64,000 bases of DNA from Planctomycetota bacterium (GCA_016712285.1 JADJRK010000001.1:3286001-3350000), one strand, 5' to 3'. Positions 35,792 through 46,143 are shown, numbered from the stretch's first letter. Program-made: numbers and translations. Notes: generated by a model not told the origin, from the sequence alone.

Positions 35792-36576
35792 TACGCAAGC
35801 TCCCCGAACACCCGCTCCACGCGCCTGAACCAGCGCCACGCCACCACCAGCACCAGCACGCTGACCAGCGCCGCCACGCCGAACTCAGGCGCGAACGCGA
35901 CTTTGCCGCCGACGATCAAGCCGCGGTACGCATCCAGAATCGGCGTCATCGGGTTGCAGTACACCAGCCACAGAAAGTCGCCGGTGCGCGGGATCGGGTA
36001 CACCACCGAGCTTGCAAACATCCACAGAAGCACGCCGACTTGGAGTATGTACTGCACGTCGCGGTACAGCAGGTTCGCGGCGGAAAGCGCCAGCGCGCAG
36101 CCAACGCCAAATGCCAGTTGCACCAGCACTACGACCGGCACCAGCAGCAAGCCGATGCCGGGGGCCATGCCGTAGTACAGCATCAGGCCCGCCAGCACGA
36201 CGGACGCCACGCAGAAATCTACCAGCGCCGACAGCACCGCTGACAGCGGCAGCACCTCGCGCGCGAAGTACACCTTGGTGACCAGCGCCCGGTTGTCGAC
36301 CAGGCTGCGCGCGCCCTGGTTGATGATGTTGGCGTGCAGCTGCCATGGCAGCAGGCCAAGGTACGCGAACACCGGGTACGGCACACCATGCGTCTCGACC
36401 CGCGCCACTTTGCTGAACACAAACGTGAACACCAGCATCAACGAAAGCGGCAACGCCACCGCCCAGCCGATTCCCAGCAGCGTGTGCTTATAGCGCACGC
36501 GCACCTCACGCATGCCCAGCGCGACGATCAGTTCGCGGAAGCTGGCAATTTCGCGGATGTCGGAGACCACACTCAT
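35791..36576 (-). CDS. wzm: O-antigen/polysaccharide ABC exporter permease (Wzm type)
   Basis: A 261-residue ABC-2 permease with six membrane segments. The N-terminal amphipathic REVRVRYKHTLLGIGWAVAL motif is typical of Wzm/TagG, followed by LGLLPWQLHANIINQGARSL and the end LVYCNPMTPILDAYRGLIVGG (shown as NPMTPILDAYRG). It pairs with the ATPase immediately downstream for flipping a completed glycolipid across the inner membrane. The methyltransferase gene ends 10 bp upstream. Confidence 0.93.
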   Translation of the reverse strand: MSVVSDIREIASFRELIVALGMREVRVRYKHTLLGIGWAVALPLSLMLVFTFVFSKVARVETHGVPYPVFAYLGLLPWQLHANIINQGARSLVDNRALVTKVYFAREVLPLSAVLSALVDFCVASVVLAGLMLYYGMAPGIGLLLVPVVVLVQLAFGVGCALALSAANLLYRDVQYILQVGVLLWMFASSVVYPIPRTGDFLWLVYCNPMTPILDAYRGLIVGGKVAFAPEFGVAALVSVLVLVVAWRWFRRVERVFGELA

Positions 36577-36586
36577 GGGCGCGCCA

Positions 36587-37276
36587 TTATACCCCGTGCT
36601 GCGTGAAGCGCCCCCACGCCACTTGCGAGTAACCAGAGCTTTCGTCGCGCCCCTCTTCGGGCCCGAAGTGCCGCGCCAGGTGCCGGCTCAACTTGGCGCG
36701 CGAGAATGCGCGCACATGATGCGGGTCTTCCAGCCACCCGATCGGCACAGACACGACATAGCCGGCACCCTGCGCCAGATGCGGGCGAATCGCGGCCAAC
36801 AGGGCAGCTTCTTCGTCGGGGTACAAGTGCTCAAGCAGCTCGCAGGCCACCACGGTGTCAAAGCGTTCGCCGGCATCAAAGTGCAGCTCATGCATGCCCA
36901 TGCAGCGGGCATCTACCTTGGGCAGTGACCGCTGGCGCAACTCGGCCAGGGCCTGTTCAAAACCGTCCACGGCGACCACTTCGCTGACTTCGTCGCGGGC
37001 GGCAATCCAGCGCGTCATGTTGCCCATGCCGCAACCCAGCTCAAGCACGCGGCCGCGCGCGTGCGCGACCGATGCACTCAGGCGCGCGAAGTAGTCGGGA
37101 TGTCCGCTTGCGGTTTCTTCCCACGACAAGGTCATCCATTTGCGGTGGCGCACCGCCGATTCCGGCTGCAACTCCCACTGGTTGCGGTCAATCTTCTGGC
37201 GCAGCAGGCAGTAACGCAGGTGCAGCGACATGGGTCGCCACGTGGGACGCAATCGGTGTCGAAGGGCGCTGAACAT
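36587..37276 (-). CDS. SAM-dependent methyltransferase (class I)
   Basis: A 229-residue methyltransferase with SAM motif I RVLELGCGMGNMTRW, motif II VVAVDGFEQAL and FDTVVACELLEHLYPDE. The conserved end includes SVPIGWLEDPHHVRAFS, as in glycan-cluster methyltransferases. It precedes the ABC exporter by 10 bp, so methylation of a sugar, possibly the chain-terminating residue recognised by Wzt, is a reasonable inference. The start is uncertain (ATG 37276, or the ATG giving MSLHLRYCLL). Confidence 0.85.
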   Translation of the reverse strand: MFSALRHRLRPTWRPMSLHLRYCLLRQKIDRNQWELQPESAVRHRKWMTLSWEETASGHPDYFARLSASVAHARGRVLELGCGMGNMTRWIAARDEVSEVVAVDGFEQALAELRQRSLPKVDARCMGMHELHFDAGERFDTVVACELLEHLYPDEEAALLAAIRPHLAQGAGYVVSVPIGWLEDPHHVRAFSRAKLSRHLARHFGPEEGRDESSGYSQVAWGRFTQHGV

Positions 37277-37307
37277 GGCGGGATTGTGCACCAGAGACGG
37301 CGCAGGC

Positions 37308-40300
37308 TCAATCACCCCAGAACCAGGTGTCGGCAACGGTGCCATTCTGCTGGGTTGCCGAGATCTCGCCGTCGAAGTAGCCGCCGGCGATCACCATGCG
37401 GTTCACATCCCAGCAAGCCGAGTGGGCCCAGCGCGCCTGCGGGTGCGCGACGGTGCCCGTCTGCTCGGTCCATGTGTCCGTCACGAGGTTGAGCGCGAAC
37501 AGCCGCGATTCAGCGCCAGTGCTGTAGCCACCGAAGAGCAGCAGGCGCTGGCCGGCAGGATCAACCACGGCACTGTGATAGTACAGCGCACCCGGCGCGG
37601 TGCCTGCGCCGGCAAGCGGAGCCCACGTGCCGCTGCCGGCAAGGTCAAGCGTGAAGGCGTCGCTGAGCGGGTTGACGCCGCCGGTGTTGCCGCCGTGCAG
37701 GATTACCCGGTTGCGCGGAGCATCAAAGGCCAGCGCGCCCGAGAATCGCTCTGAGGGTGCGGTGCCGCCCGGCGTCATCTGGGTCCAGTCAAGCGTCAGC
37801 AGGTCCAGCACATACACATCATTCGTACGCGTTGCCGCCGGTGTCTGGCCGCCGAACACGATCATGCGGTCTGCGCTGTCCACCACCGCGCGGTGGTTGG
37901 TTCGCGCGTCCGGGTATTGCGTATAGGTCGGGTTCAGTTGCACCCAGTGCTCGTTGCCCGGGTCCAGGACCAGCGCCCAAAGCTCGTCGACGATGCTGGA
38001 CGCCGAATAATCAAGGCGCCCGCCGTACATCACCATGCGAGGGATTGCGGGGCTGTCGTCGTAGACCATGGTTGCCGCGCGGCGCGCGCTTGGCCCGGGG
38101 CCGGTTGCCGCCAGCGGCGCCCACTGCGCCACGGGCGACGCCAGGTCAAGTTGCCACAGGTCCGCGTTGTGCACGCCGCCGCCCAGCCCGCCAAACGCAA
38201 TCATGCGGCGCGCCACGGGGTCATATGCGCTGGCCGAAGTCACGATCGACGTCGGCGTCGACGTGCCGATCTTGGTCCAGCCGGCGAAGCTGTTTGAGGT
38301 GTCGATGTGCCAGAAGTCCGAGGCGCCACGGGCATCCAGGAACCCGGTCCCCGTGTAAAAGTTCGCGCCGTCTGCGCAGGCTGTGTGCAGCGAGCGCGCC
38401 AGCGGCGCTGATCCCAGGAAGGGCAGCTGCGTCCAGGTCGTGAATGCGCCACCAACGTTCAGCTCCCACAGTTCCGCGTTCGGTGTGCCGGTGTCGCCGC
38501 CGTGCAGCCAGATTTGCGTGCCTGTGCCGTTTGACGAACAGGCAAACGAGTGGCGACCACTCGGGATCGGCGCGAAAGGGGCCGACCGGTTTGTCCAGGT
38601 TTCTGTGCCGGGGTTCAGGCTGAGCACCCAGACATCGTTCATGTTAGTCGTGCTGCTGCGGCCCGCGAAAATCACCATGCGGTCGTTGGTCGAGTCATAG
38701 GTCGCACCGTGAGCGTACCGGGCCACCGGCGCGGGACCCGCGAGCGGCGTGATCAAAGACCACGACATTGCCCCCAAGTCGTATGCCCAAATGTCGCCCA
38801 CGATGCCGGGCGTGCGGCCGCCGTACACCACCACGCGGTTGCGCGCTGAATCGTAGACCATGCTGTGCTGGTCGCGTGCGGCTGGGCCGACGCCCGGCCA
38901 CTGCGTCCAGGCACCGGTGCCCAGGTTCAGCGACCAGAGTTCAGACGTGCGGCCGCCGCTGGCGATGTTGCCGCCATGAATGAACATGCGGTTGCCGGCA
39001 AGGTCGGTCGCCCGCGCCGAGTACACAGCCGCTGCCGGGGCTGCACCGCCGCTTGCCACCCGCGCCCACTCGCCGTTCGGCGCGCTGCGATCGAGCGCCC
39101 AGATGCCGCCATAGTATGCGACATTGTCTTTGCCGCCCCACAGCATCACGCGGTCATTGCTGGTGTCGAAGCCAGCCGCCGCGCCCCAGCGGCCCTCAGG
39201 GCCCGCCGAGTCGGCCGCGCCCCCTGCAGGGTCCTGCCAGGTGGGGGCGCCGGAAACGTCAAGCACGGAAATGCGTGGAGTGTTTAGTGCGCTGGGATTG
39301 ATGCCACCATAGAACAACACCTCGTCGCGGGCGGGGTCCCACGCGCCGCCGCCGACCACGCGACCCGTGCCTGCGTCGGTGTCAGGGGCCAGGGCTGCCC
39401 AGACGGGCGCGCCGGCCAGCGAAAGTTGCCACGTGTCGCGCAGTGTCGACGAGCCGCGATACCCGCTTTGCAGAATCAATCCGCGATTGGTGCCATCCCA
39501 CGAGTACGTCATGTAGTAGCGACCAAGGGGCAATGTGCCGCCCGGCGCCATCGGCGCCCAAGTGCCCGCTCCAGCGAAACTGAACTCATGCACGTCGATC
39601 AAATCGCTCGTGCCTGAACGCCCGCCGACAACCACCATGCGGTCGCCGGTAAAGTCGGCAACTGCGGCATGGCCGAAGCGCGCCGCGGGCGGCGTGCCGA
39701 CCGGTGTCAGTTGCGACCAGAACCCGTAGGTCGGGCTGATCGGGTCAAGGTCGATGGCCCAGGTGTCGTTGTATTGCACTGCGCCCACGCCACCGAACAG
39801 AATGGCGCGATTGCGCGCCGCGTCGTGCACGAACGCCGCACTGCGCCGCGCAGCAGGCGTAAACGGCGATGCCAGAGAAAGCTGTGTCCAGGCCTCGGCG
39901 CCGCGCACCAGATTGAGCGACCAAGTGTCGTCCAGTGTAGCCGACGTGCCGGCGCCGCCAAAGATCACCATGCGCTGGTTGGTGGCGTCATAGATTGCGT
40001 TGGAGTACTGACGCTCTGGCGGCAGCGCGCCGGCTGGTGACAGGATGCGCCACCCGGCAGTCTGGCCCCCGCTGCGCTCATAGACCCAGACGCTGTTCAG
40101 CTTAGAGCCATCGCGACGACCGCCAAAGACCACGATGCGGTCGTTCAGTTCGTCAAGAATCATCGTGTGCGAGTACACGCCCGTCGCCTGCCCGCCCGGC
40201 GTCACATGCTGGGCCCAGCCGCCGTCGCGCGTCAGCGTAATGGCTGCACTGACGCCCGGCGCGCCCGTGGGCAGAGGCGTCAGCGTCAGCATGTAGTTTG

Positions 40301-43300
40301 CCGCGGTGGTGTGGCGTTCGGTGGCGTAGGCGTCCCACTCAAAGCTGAAGGGCGTGTTGACCGGCACACCCTGGATCACGTTGCCGACGATGCTGAGCGC
40401 CCCCGCAGAGGCCAGACGCGCCAAGCCGGGATTGCTGCCGCCCGTGTACGTCACAGCCACGTCCACCGGGCCTGGCAGTCCCGTGGTCACCAGGCCGGTT
40501 ACCGCGACAGGCCCGCCGTTGTCGGGCCCAACGGCCAGCACAGAGCAAGCCGTCGCAGCCGTGCCGTTTCCGACCAGGTCAATGTGCGTAAGCGTTCCCG
40601 GCAGGTTCAGGCTGTTGCTTTCGAAGGTGATTCGGCCGGACAGTGGCCCGGTCGTTGAGGCAACGAGTTCGCCATCAAACTGGATGAAGCCGCCGGCTGG
40701 GATGACGAATGGCGTGGCCGGCAGCGGTGGCGTGAAGTTCCAGTCGGCGATGTTCGCGCCGGTCAGGCTGATTGAGGTGATCGTGAGCGGCCCGGTGCCA
40801 ATGTTGTTGACCTGGTGGGGCAACGGCGAGTTGGCACTGGGTGAGCCGAGCAGCGAAGCGCCGTAATCGTGGGGGCCGAGGTTGGCATCGATCTGGCCCT
40901 GGGTGCCTTCGCCTTCAAGGTCGATCACGGTCAGCGTCGGGGGCGGAAAGCCGTCACTGTCACTGGTGACCTCAATGGCCATGGCCCGCGCGCCCAGCGC
41001 CGTCGGCGTGAAGTTGCCGCCCAGCACCAGCGTCTGCGTCGGCAGCAATTGGTGCGGGAAGCTGCCCGGCAAGCCGGTGATGTTCCAGTCGGCTGTGTTG
41101 CCCGTCAGCGCAATGCCGCTGATGTTCAGCGGGCCATCACCGTCGTTGCGGATGGTGTGGTTGATCGGGTTCAGCGGGCTTGGCGAGCCGACGTTGGCCG
41201 GGCCGTAGTCAATCGGGCCCGTGCCCGTGATTACGTTAACCAATCCGCGTGTGCCCTGCCCGGTCAGCATGATGACGGTGAGTACCGGCGGCGGCGTGCT
41301 GCCGCTGTCGCTGGTGATCTCAATATCCATGGCGCGGGCGCCAAGGGCCGTCGGGGTGAAAGTGCCGGTGATCGGCAGCGTCGCCAGCGGCGCCAGCGTT
41401 ACCGGATACGCACCGGGTATGCCGACAAATCCCCAGTCGCCGCTGTGGCCGGTCAGCGCAATGCCGCTGATTGTCAGCGGGCCCGTGCCCGTGTTCTGGA
41501 TGGTGTGAACCACCGCAGGTGGGCTCGTGCCAGGGTTGGCACTGCCATAATTGATCGGCCCGGTGCCCGGCGCCTGAATGAAAATCTGCCCCGTGGTGCC
41601 GTTGCCGTCGCAGGTGATGTTGCTGAAAGTGCCCGGTGTGCCGCCGGTGTCACTGGTCAGGCGCAACGTGGTGGTGCGGGCCCCGGTGGCCGTCGGCGTG
41701 AAGCGTGCCGAGATCGTGGTGTTCAGACCCGCCGCAATCACAATCGGAAACGCCGGGGCCGGGTTGAACGACCACATCGCTGAGTCGCCGCCGGTGAAGC
41801 TTGCGGCAGTAATCGTGAGCGGCCCGCTGCCCGTGTTGTTGATCGTGTGAATCACAGTCGCCGAAGGCACGTTCAGGTTCGTGCTGCCGTAGTCCACCGG
41901 CGTCGCTGACGCCAGTGTGCCGACGGTACCCGTGCCCGTGACGCTGACGTCGGTCGGGGTGTTCGGCACAGCACCGGTGTCGCTGAGAAAGCGGATGATC
42001 GCGCTGCGCGCCCCGGCTGCACCAGGGTGCATTTCGAACTGGAAGTTCTGGCTCAGCCCAGCGCCAATCACCACGGGATAGACCACCGCAGAAGTGTCCG
42101 TCCAGTCGCCGGGGTTTGTGCCGGCAAACTGCACCTGCGTGATTGTCAGCGGCCCATTGCCGGTGTTGTTCACCGTGTGCGTGACAGGGCTAAGGCTGCT
42201 TAGCAGCGTCACGTTCGCCGTGCCGTAGTCAACCGGCCCCAAGGGCGTGCTTAGCACGCCAGCCGTGCCAAGGCCGAACACCGCCACGTCGGTTGGCGTG
42301 TTTGGTACACCGCCCGTGTCACTCACAAAGCGGATGATCGCGTCGCGAGCACCCACGGCGCCCGGCTGCATCTGGAACTGGAAGTTCTGGGTTAAGCCCG
42401 CGCCGATGACGACAGGAAAGGCCAATCCCGAAACATCGGTCCAGTCGCCGGGATTGGTGCCCGCAAACTGCACCTGTGTAATGGTCAACGGCGCAGCACC
42501 GGTGTTGGTCACGGTGTGAGTCACCGGGCTGAGGCTGCTGACTAATGTCGGGTTCGCCTGGCCGTAGTCGATAGGCCCCAGCGGCGTGGTCAGAACCCCG
42601 ACGTTGGAAATGCCCGTGCCGGTAAGCGGATGATCGAACGTCAAACCCGCCGCCAAGCCATTGCCATAAGTAACGCGCAAAGCCGCGTTGCGTACGCCCA
42701 ATGCACCCGGCGTGAAGTTCAAGGCCACGTTATGTGTCGCGCCTGAAATCACGGTCACCGGAGTCCCGGTAGGGCCAGCAAAACTCCAGTCGGCAGCGTT
42801 GGCGCCGACGAGCGAAATGGCCGTGACGTCCATGCCCACGCCACCGATGTTGGAAACGCTGTACGGCTGTGAGTTCAACGCCGATGGCTGGCCGACGAGA
42901 CTGCTGCCCCAATTGTTGATGCCGGTAACCGTGGGCACCGCAGGCGGCACATACTCGATCTGCCATGAAAGCAGAGTGCCCGTGTTGCCGCCCTGCGCGC
43001 CGCCGCCCTGGTCGTCGCGAACCACGAGCGTCCATGTGCCCGAGGGCGAGACGCCATACAGGTTGTTCAAGTCCGCGCCCTGATCTTCGGGACGCCAGAA
43101 GCTGCTGGTAAAGGGCGCCGCGCCGCCGGTTACGTTCACTGACGGCGTGAACACCGGGTCAATCGCGCGCGTAAAGTTAGCGTACACGTAGGGCGCCACG
43201 GCTCCGGTACCGAAGTCGTCGCCGTTGCCGCCGTTGTCGCTGGACAGCTCAATCACGCCGGCTGGCCCAGCGCCGAAGTAGGGGCCTGCCCAGGCAACGC

Positions 43301-45860
43301 CCGGCGGCAGCAGCCACATCTCGATGTCACCGGCGCGGGTGTGGTCGATGCGTACGCCAACGCGCAGCGCGGCCACAATCTCGGCTGTCGGCGGGATCAC
43401 GATGGTGCTGGTGATGCCGGCAGTGCTGTTGTTCGGGATGGGAAGTCCGCCCGGCGGAGTGGTCGTGAACACACGTAGCGGGTTCAGCGGGTGCGGGCCC
43501 GTGCGGACGGGAAACGTCGCGTTCGGGACCAGCGTGGCGGCAACGTCGCCGACCGTGCGAATCTCCATGGCCAGCGCCGTGTCGGCCGGCGCCGCACTCA
43601 CGTCGGCGACCAGAATCCAGTTCTCGACAGTGGCCGAAACCACGCGCATGAAACTGAATGATGCGGCACCGCCCGCCATGCTGCCTGCGGCGATCAGTAA
43701 GTCGCCGCCGTCAAACTCGCCGTCGGCGTTCGCGTCGAAATACAGCGACACACCTGTCAGGTTGGCTGTGAGCGTGCGGTCAAGTTCATCGCGAAACGTC
43801 ACGTCCGTGATCGTCACCGGGCTTGAGCCTGCTTCAAAGGCGTACTGGCCCAGCACAACGCCTGCGGTGCCATACTGGAATGCCTCGCCGGGTTGGTTGG
43901 CGGCGCCGGGATAGATTCGCAGGACATTGCCCAGCACACCCTGCCCGAAGATATTCAGCGGCAGCACCGAGTTGGGCACACCGCCGTCGTTGCTGACAAT
44001 CTCCATGTCGGTCGCGCGCAAACCCGACGCAGAGGGCGTAAACGTCACGCCGAAGTTCACACTGCTGCCCCCGGGAATGTTGGCCGGAAACACGATGCCG
44101 CTAAGAGCAAAGTCGCCGGCTTCGCCGCCGACAAAGTTGATCGCGGTAACGGTCAGCGGCAACTCGCCGTCATTGCTGAGCGTGAACACCTGGGGCGAGC
44201 CCGCAGCCGGCACGCCGACGTTGCTGCTGCCCATGTCCGGGTTGCCCGCCAGCGCGGCCCTGGGGTGCGCGATGTATTCAAGATACCACGAGATCAGCGT
44301 GCCCGCGTTGCCGCCCGCATCATCGACCGCGACCAGCGTCCAGTCCCCGCTTGGGTTGCTGCCGTACAGCGTGTTCCACACCGCTTCGCCGATTGGGCGA
44401 TAGACAGGCACCGCCGTAAACGGTGCATTCTGCCCACCAGCGGTGATCTGCACTGTGCCGGGGACCACCGGGTCAATGTTGGACGAAAAGTCCGTGTAGT
44501 TGTAGGGACCGTTGGCTGCACCTGTGCCATAGTCGTTGCCATTACCGCCTTCGTCCTGAGTCAGGGCGATCACGCCGGCTGGCGGCGCACCGCCAATGAT
44601 GTAGGGCCCTGCCCAGCTAACGCCCGGCGGAATCAGGTAAACGTCCACATCCTGAAGAGTGTCGTGGTCGATGCGAATGCCAACGCGAAGGCTGCCGATT
44701 GTGTCCAGCGTTGCAGGTACCGTAATCGTGTCCGTTACGCCCGGCCCGTAGTTGTTCTGGATGGCGCGGCCACCAATTGGCGCACTCGCCCACGAATGAA
44801 CGGTCCCGAACGGGTGATAGCCAAACTGCAAGGGAAACGAGCCGAACTCAGCGCCTGTCGAGTTCACGCTTGCCGCTGCGGCAATCTGGTACGCGACACC
44901 CGCCGCAGCCGGCGTGGCAAGTGAATCCACGACAATCAGGTACGTGCGCGTCTGGCCCGCAGCAAAGGCGACTGCGGGGCCCGCCGTCAACGTGATGTTC
45001 GCGCTGGCAGCTACGGTGCCGTTGAAAATGGCGGCGTCTCCGACATCAAGCTGGCCGTTGCCGTTCAAATCTTCGTGCAGTGCGACGCGCGAAAAGCTGC
45101 CGTTGTTCAGCACACCGTTTTCGGCTTGCAGTGTTACGCTGGTCAGAGTGATCGCGCTGCCGGCCTGAAACTCGACCTGCCCCATCATCTGGTCAATCAT
45201 GCCGGCCCGAAGGGTCGCGCCGGGCGCATTGGCAGCACCTCGTCCCACAAGCAGCACGCCGGCTGGTGGCGGCACATACTCCAGTTGCCACGAAATCAGT
45301 GTGCCCGTGTCCACTCCCCAGCCGTCGGCCACGATCAACGTCCAGTCGCCGGATGGGTTGCTGCCAAACAGCAGGTTCCACTGAGCCAGTCCCTCAGGTG
45401 ACCAGCGCGTCTGCGACGTGAAGGGTGCAGCGCCGGCCGTGATGGCCTGGGTCGGGGGCGTGATCGGGTCGAGCGTGCTCTTGAAGTTCGTGTAGACAAT
45501 GCCGCCGCCGCTACCCGTGCCGTAGTTGTTGTTGGCGCCGCCGTTCTTGGTGGAAAGTTCAATGGCGCCGGCGGGCGGCGTCACGACAGCACCGTTGTTC
45601 ACGGTTGCGTATGGCCCAGCCCAAGAAACGCCGGGCGGCAGCAGCCAGATGCTCAAGTCAGCATCGAAAGTGTGGTCAATCCGGATGCCGGCGCGCAGCG
45701 AGTAAATGCGGTCACCCGTGGCGGGCACGTTGACGGTTGAAGTAACCCCGAAGGCGTTGTTGTCAGGGATGGCGACGCTAGGATTGGAGGTGAATGTAAC
45801 CTGGGCGCAGAGAGAACCTGCGAACAGACACGCCAACACAACAGCTAGCCGCTGCCTCAT
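37308..45860 (-). CDS. Giant secreted protein: three P-domains, choice-of-anchor repeats, about 18 kelch motifs
   Basis: A 2850-residue exported protein. The ATG at 45860 starts a signal peptide (LAVVLACLFAGSLCAQ). By hand reading, three proprotein-convertase P-like domains lie near residues 22-200, 353-530 and 793-963, each with GIRIDHTxxxDxxxWLLPPGV and a late NPSGDWTLxxxDxxG. Between them are beta domains with Ca-binding-like DLNGNGQLDVGD and DANADGEFDGGD loops. About eight choice-of-anchor-D/ASPM-SPD-2-Hydin-like repeats follow (one after P-domain 2 and seven at about 970-1770: DYGxAN, NTGxGPLTI, FTPTALGARA, TSDxG). The last 970 residues hold about 18 kelch motifs of the form RxxHxxxYDxxxxRMVxFGG, enough for three six-bladed propellers. 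Unlike the other large proteins here it has no C-terminal anchor (it ends DTWFWGD). It is probably extracellular; the ligand is unknown. Confidence 0.88.
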   Translation of the reverse strand: MRQRLAVVLACLFAGSLCAQVTFTSNPSVAIPDNNAFGVTSTVNVPATGDRIYSLRAGIRIDHTFDADLSIWLLPPGVSWAGPYATVNNGAVVTPPAGAIELSTKNGGANNNYGTGSGGGIVYTNFKSTLDPITPPTQAITAGAAPFTSQTRWSPEGLAQWNLLFGSNPSGDWTLIVADGWGVDTGTLISWQLEYVPPPAGVLLVGRGAANAPGATLRAGMIDQMMGQVEFQAGSAITLTSVTLQAENGVLNNGSFSRVALHEDLNGNGQLDVGDAAIFNGTVAASANITLTAGPAVAFAAGQTRTYLIVVDSLATPAAAGVAYQIAAAASVNSTGAEFGSFPLQFGYHPFGTVHSWASAPIGGRAIQNNYGPGVTDTITVPATLDTIGSLRVGIRIDHDTLQDVDVYLIPPGVSWAGPYIIGGAPPAGVIALTQDEGGNGNDYGTGAANGPYNYTDFSSNIDPVVPGTVQITAGGQNAPFTAVPVYRPIGEAVWNTLYGSNPSGDWTLVAVDDAGGNAGTLISWYLEYIAHPRAALAGNPDMGSSNVGVPAAGSPQVFTLSNDGELPLTVTAINFVGGEAGDFALSGIVFPANIPGGSSVNFGVTFTPSASGLRATDMEIVSNDGGVPNSVLPLNIFGQGVLGNVLRIYPGAANQPGEAFQYGTAGVVLGQYAFEAGSSPVTITDVTFRDELDRTLTANLTGVSLYFDANADGEFDGGDLLIAAGSMAGGAASFSFMRVVSATVENWILVADVSAAPADTALAMEIRTVGDVAATLVPNATFPVRTGPHPLNPLRVFTTTPPGGLPIPNNSTAGITSTIVIPPTAEIVAALRVGVRIDHTRAGDIEMWLLPPGVAWAGPYFGAGPAGVIELSSDNGGNGDDFGTGAVAPYVYANFTRAIDPVFTPSVNVTGGAAPFTSSFWRPEDQGADLNNLYGVSPSGTWTLVVRDDQGGGAQGGNTGTLLSWQIEYVPPAVPTVTGINNWGSSLVGQPSALNSQPYSVSNIGGVGMDVTAISLVGANAADWSFAGPTGTPVTVISGATHNVALNFTPGALGVRNAALRVTYGNGLAAGLTFDHPLTGTGISNVGVLTTPLGPIDYGQANPTLVSSLSPVTHTVTNTGAAPLTITQVQFAGTNPGDWTDVSGLAFPVVIGAGLTQNFQFQMQPGAVGARDAIIRFVSDTGGVPNTPTDVAVFGLGTAGVLSTPLGPVDYGTANVTLLSSLSPVTHTVNNTGNGPLTITQVQFAGTNPGDWTDTSAVVYPVVIGAGLSQNFQFEMHPGAAGARSAIIRFLSDTGAVPNTPTDVSVTGTGTVGTLASATPVDYGSTNLNVPSATVIHTINNTGSGPLTITAASFTGGDSAMWSFNPAPAFPIVIAAGLNTTISARFTPTATGARTTTLRLTSDTGGTPGTFSNITCDGNGTTGQIFIQAPGTGPINYGSANPGTSPPAVVHTIQNTGTGPLTISGIALTGHSGDWGFVGIPGAYPVTLAPLATLPITGTFTPTALGARAMDIEITSDSGSTPPPVLTVIMLTGQGTRGLVNVITGTGPIDYGPANVGSPSPLNPINHTIRNDGDGPLNISGIALTGNTADWNITGLPGSFPHQLLPTQTLVLGGNFTPTALGARAMAIEVTSDSDGFPPPTLTVIDLEGEGTQGQIDANLGPHDYGASLLGSPSANSPLPHQVNNIGTGPLTITSISLTGANIADWNFTPPLPATPFVIPAGGFIQFDGELVASTTGPLSGRITFESNSLNLPGTLTHIDLVGNGTAATACSVLAVGPDNGGPVAVTGLVTTGLPGPVDVAVTYTGGSNPGLARLASAGALSIVGNVIQGVPVNTPFSFEWDAYATERHTTAANYMLTLTPLPTGAPGVSAAITLTRDGGWAQHVTPGGQATGVYSHTMILDELNDRIVVFGGRRDGSKLNSVWVYERSGGQTAGWRILSPAGALPPERQYSNAIYDATNQRMVIFGGAGTSATLDDTWSLNLVRGAEAWTQLSLASPFTPAARRSAAFVHDAARNRAILFGGVGAVQYNDTWAIDLDPISPTYGFWSQLTPVGTPPAARFGHAAVADFTGDRMVVVGGRSGTSDLIDVHEFSFAGAGTWAPMAPGGTLPLGRYYMTYSWDGTNRGLILQSGYRGSSTLRDTWQLSLAGAPVWAALAPDTDAGTGRVVGGGAWDPARDEVLFYGGINPSALNTPRISVLDVSGAPTWQDPAGGAADSAGPEGRWGAAAGFDTSNDRVMLWGGKDNVAYYGGIWALDRSAPNGEWARVASGGAAPAAAVYSARATDLAGNRMFIHGGNIASGGRTSELWSLNLGTGAWTQWPGVGPAARDQHSMVYDSARNRVVVYGGRTPGIVGDIWAYDLGAMSWSLITPLAGPAPVARYAHGATYDSTNDRMVIFAGRSSTTNMNDVWVLSLNPGTETWTNRSAPFAPIPSGRHSFACSSNGTGTQIWLHGGDTGTPNAELWELNVGGAFTTWTQLPFLGSAPLARSLHTACADGANFYTGTGFLDARGASDFWHIDTSNSFAGWTKIGTSTPTSIVTSASAYDPVARRMIAFGGLGGGVHNADLWQLDLASPVAQWAPLAATGPGPSARRAATMVYDDSPAIPRMVMYGGRLDYSASSIVDELWALVLDPGNEHWVQLNPTYTQYPDARTNHRAVVDSADRMIVFGGQTPAATRTNDVYVLDLLTLDWTQMTPGGTAPSERFSGALAFDAPRNRVILHGGNTGGVNPLSDAFTLDLAGSGTWAPLAGAGTAPGALYYHSAVVDPAGQRLLLFGGYSTGAESRLFALNLVTDTWTEQTGTVAHPQARWAHSACWDVNRMVIAGGYFDGEISATQQNGTVADTWFWGD

Positions 45861-45928
45861 TCCCCTCACCTGTATAGACGCCAGCAGGTCCAGTTTCGAA
45901 CGCTCGCAACCTGTGGCAATAGGCAGTA

Positions 45929-45957
45929 AGCGTAGCCGATACTAGACGTTGCGTCAA
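45929..45957 (-). promoter_or_regulatory. Candidate sigma-70 promoter for the giant secreted protein gene
   Basis: On the minus strand TTGACG (45957-45952) is followed by a 17-nt spacer and TACGCT (45934-45929). The -35 box is one mismatch from consensus and the spacing is ideal. The predicted leader is about 60 nt. Confidence 0.5.
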
Positions 45958-46114
45958 GTTATTGCCTCAATTGCATAATTGCACATAACTAGCATTCGAT
46001 GAATGCGTTGTGAATCGAGATGAGTCAAGATTGCCCATACGCGCCGCTCAATTTGTGGATAGTCAGAAGTTGGCGGAAATACTGTTGATAACAGAACTTA
46101 CGACGCCGATTCCC

Positions 46115-46143
46115 TTGCCCTGTGTCGCCTAACCATGTACTAA
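46115..46143 (+). promoter_or_regulatory. Possible promoter for recJ
   Basis: TTGCCC (46115-46120), a 17-nt spacer and TACTAA (46138-46143). Both boxes are imperfect. It would give a leader of only about 14-20 nt before GTG 46164. Confidence 0.3.

Noticed and set aside
34556..36175. 539-codon plus-strand open frame opposite wzt/wzm
   Set aside because: Shadow of two confidently identified genes; Ala/His/Gln-rich without motifs.
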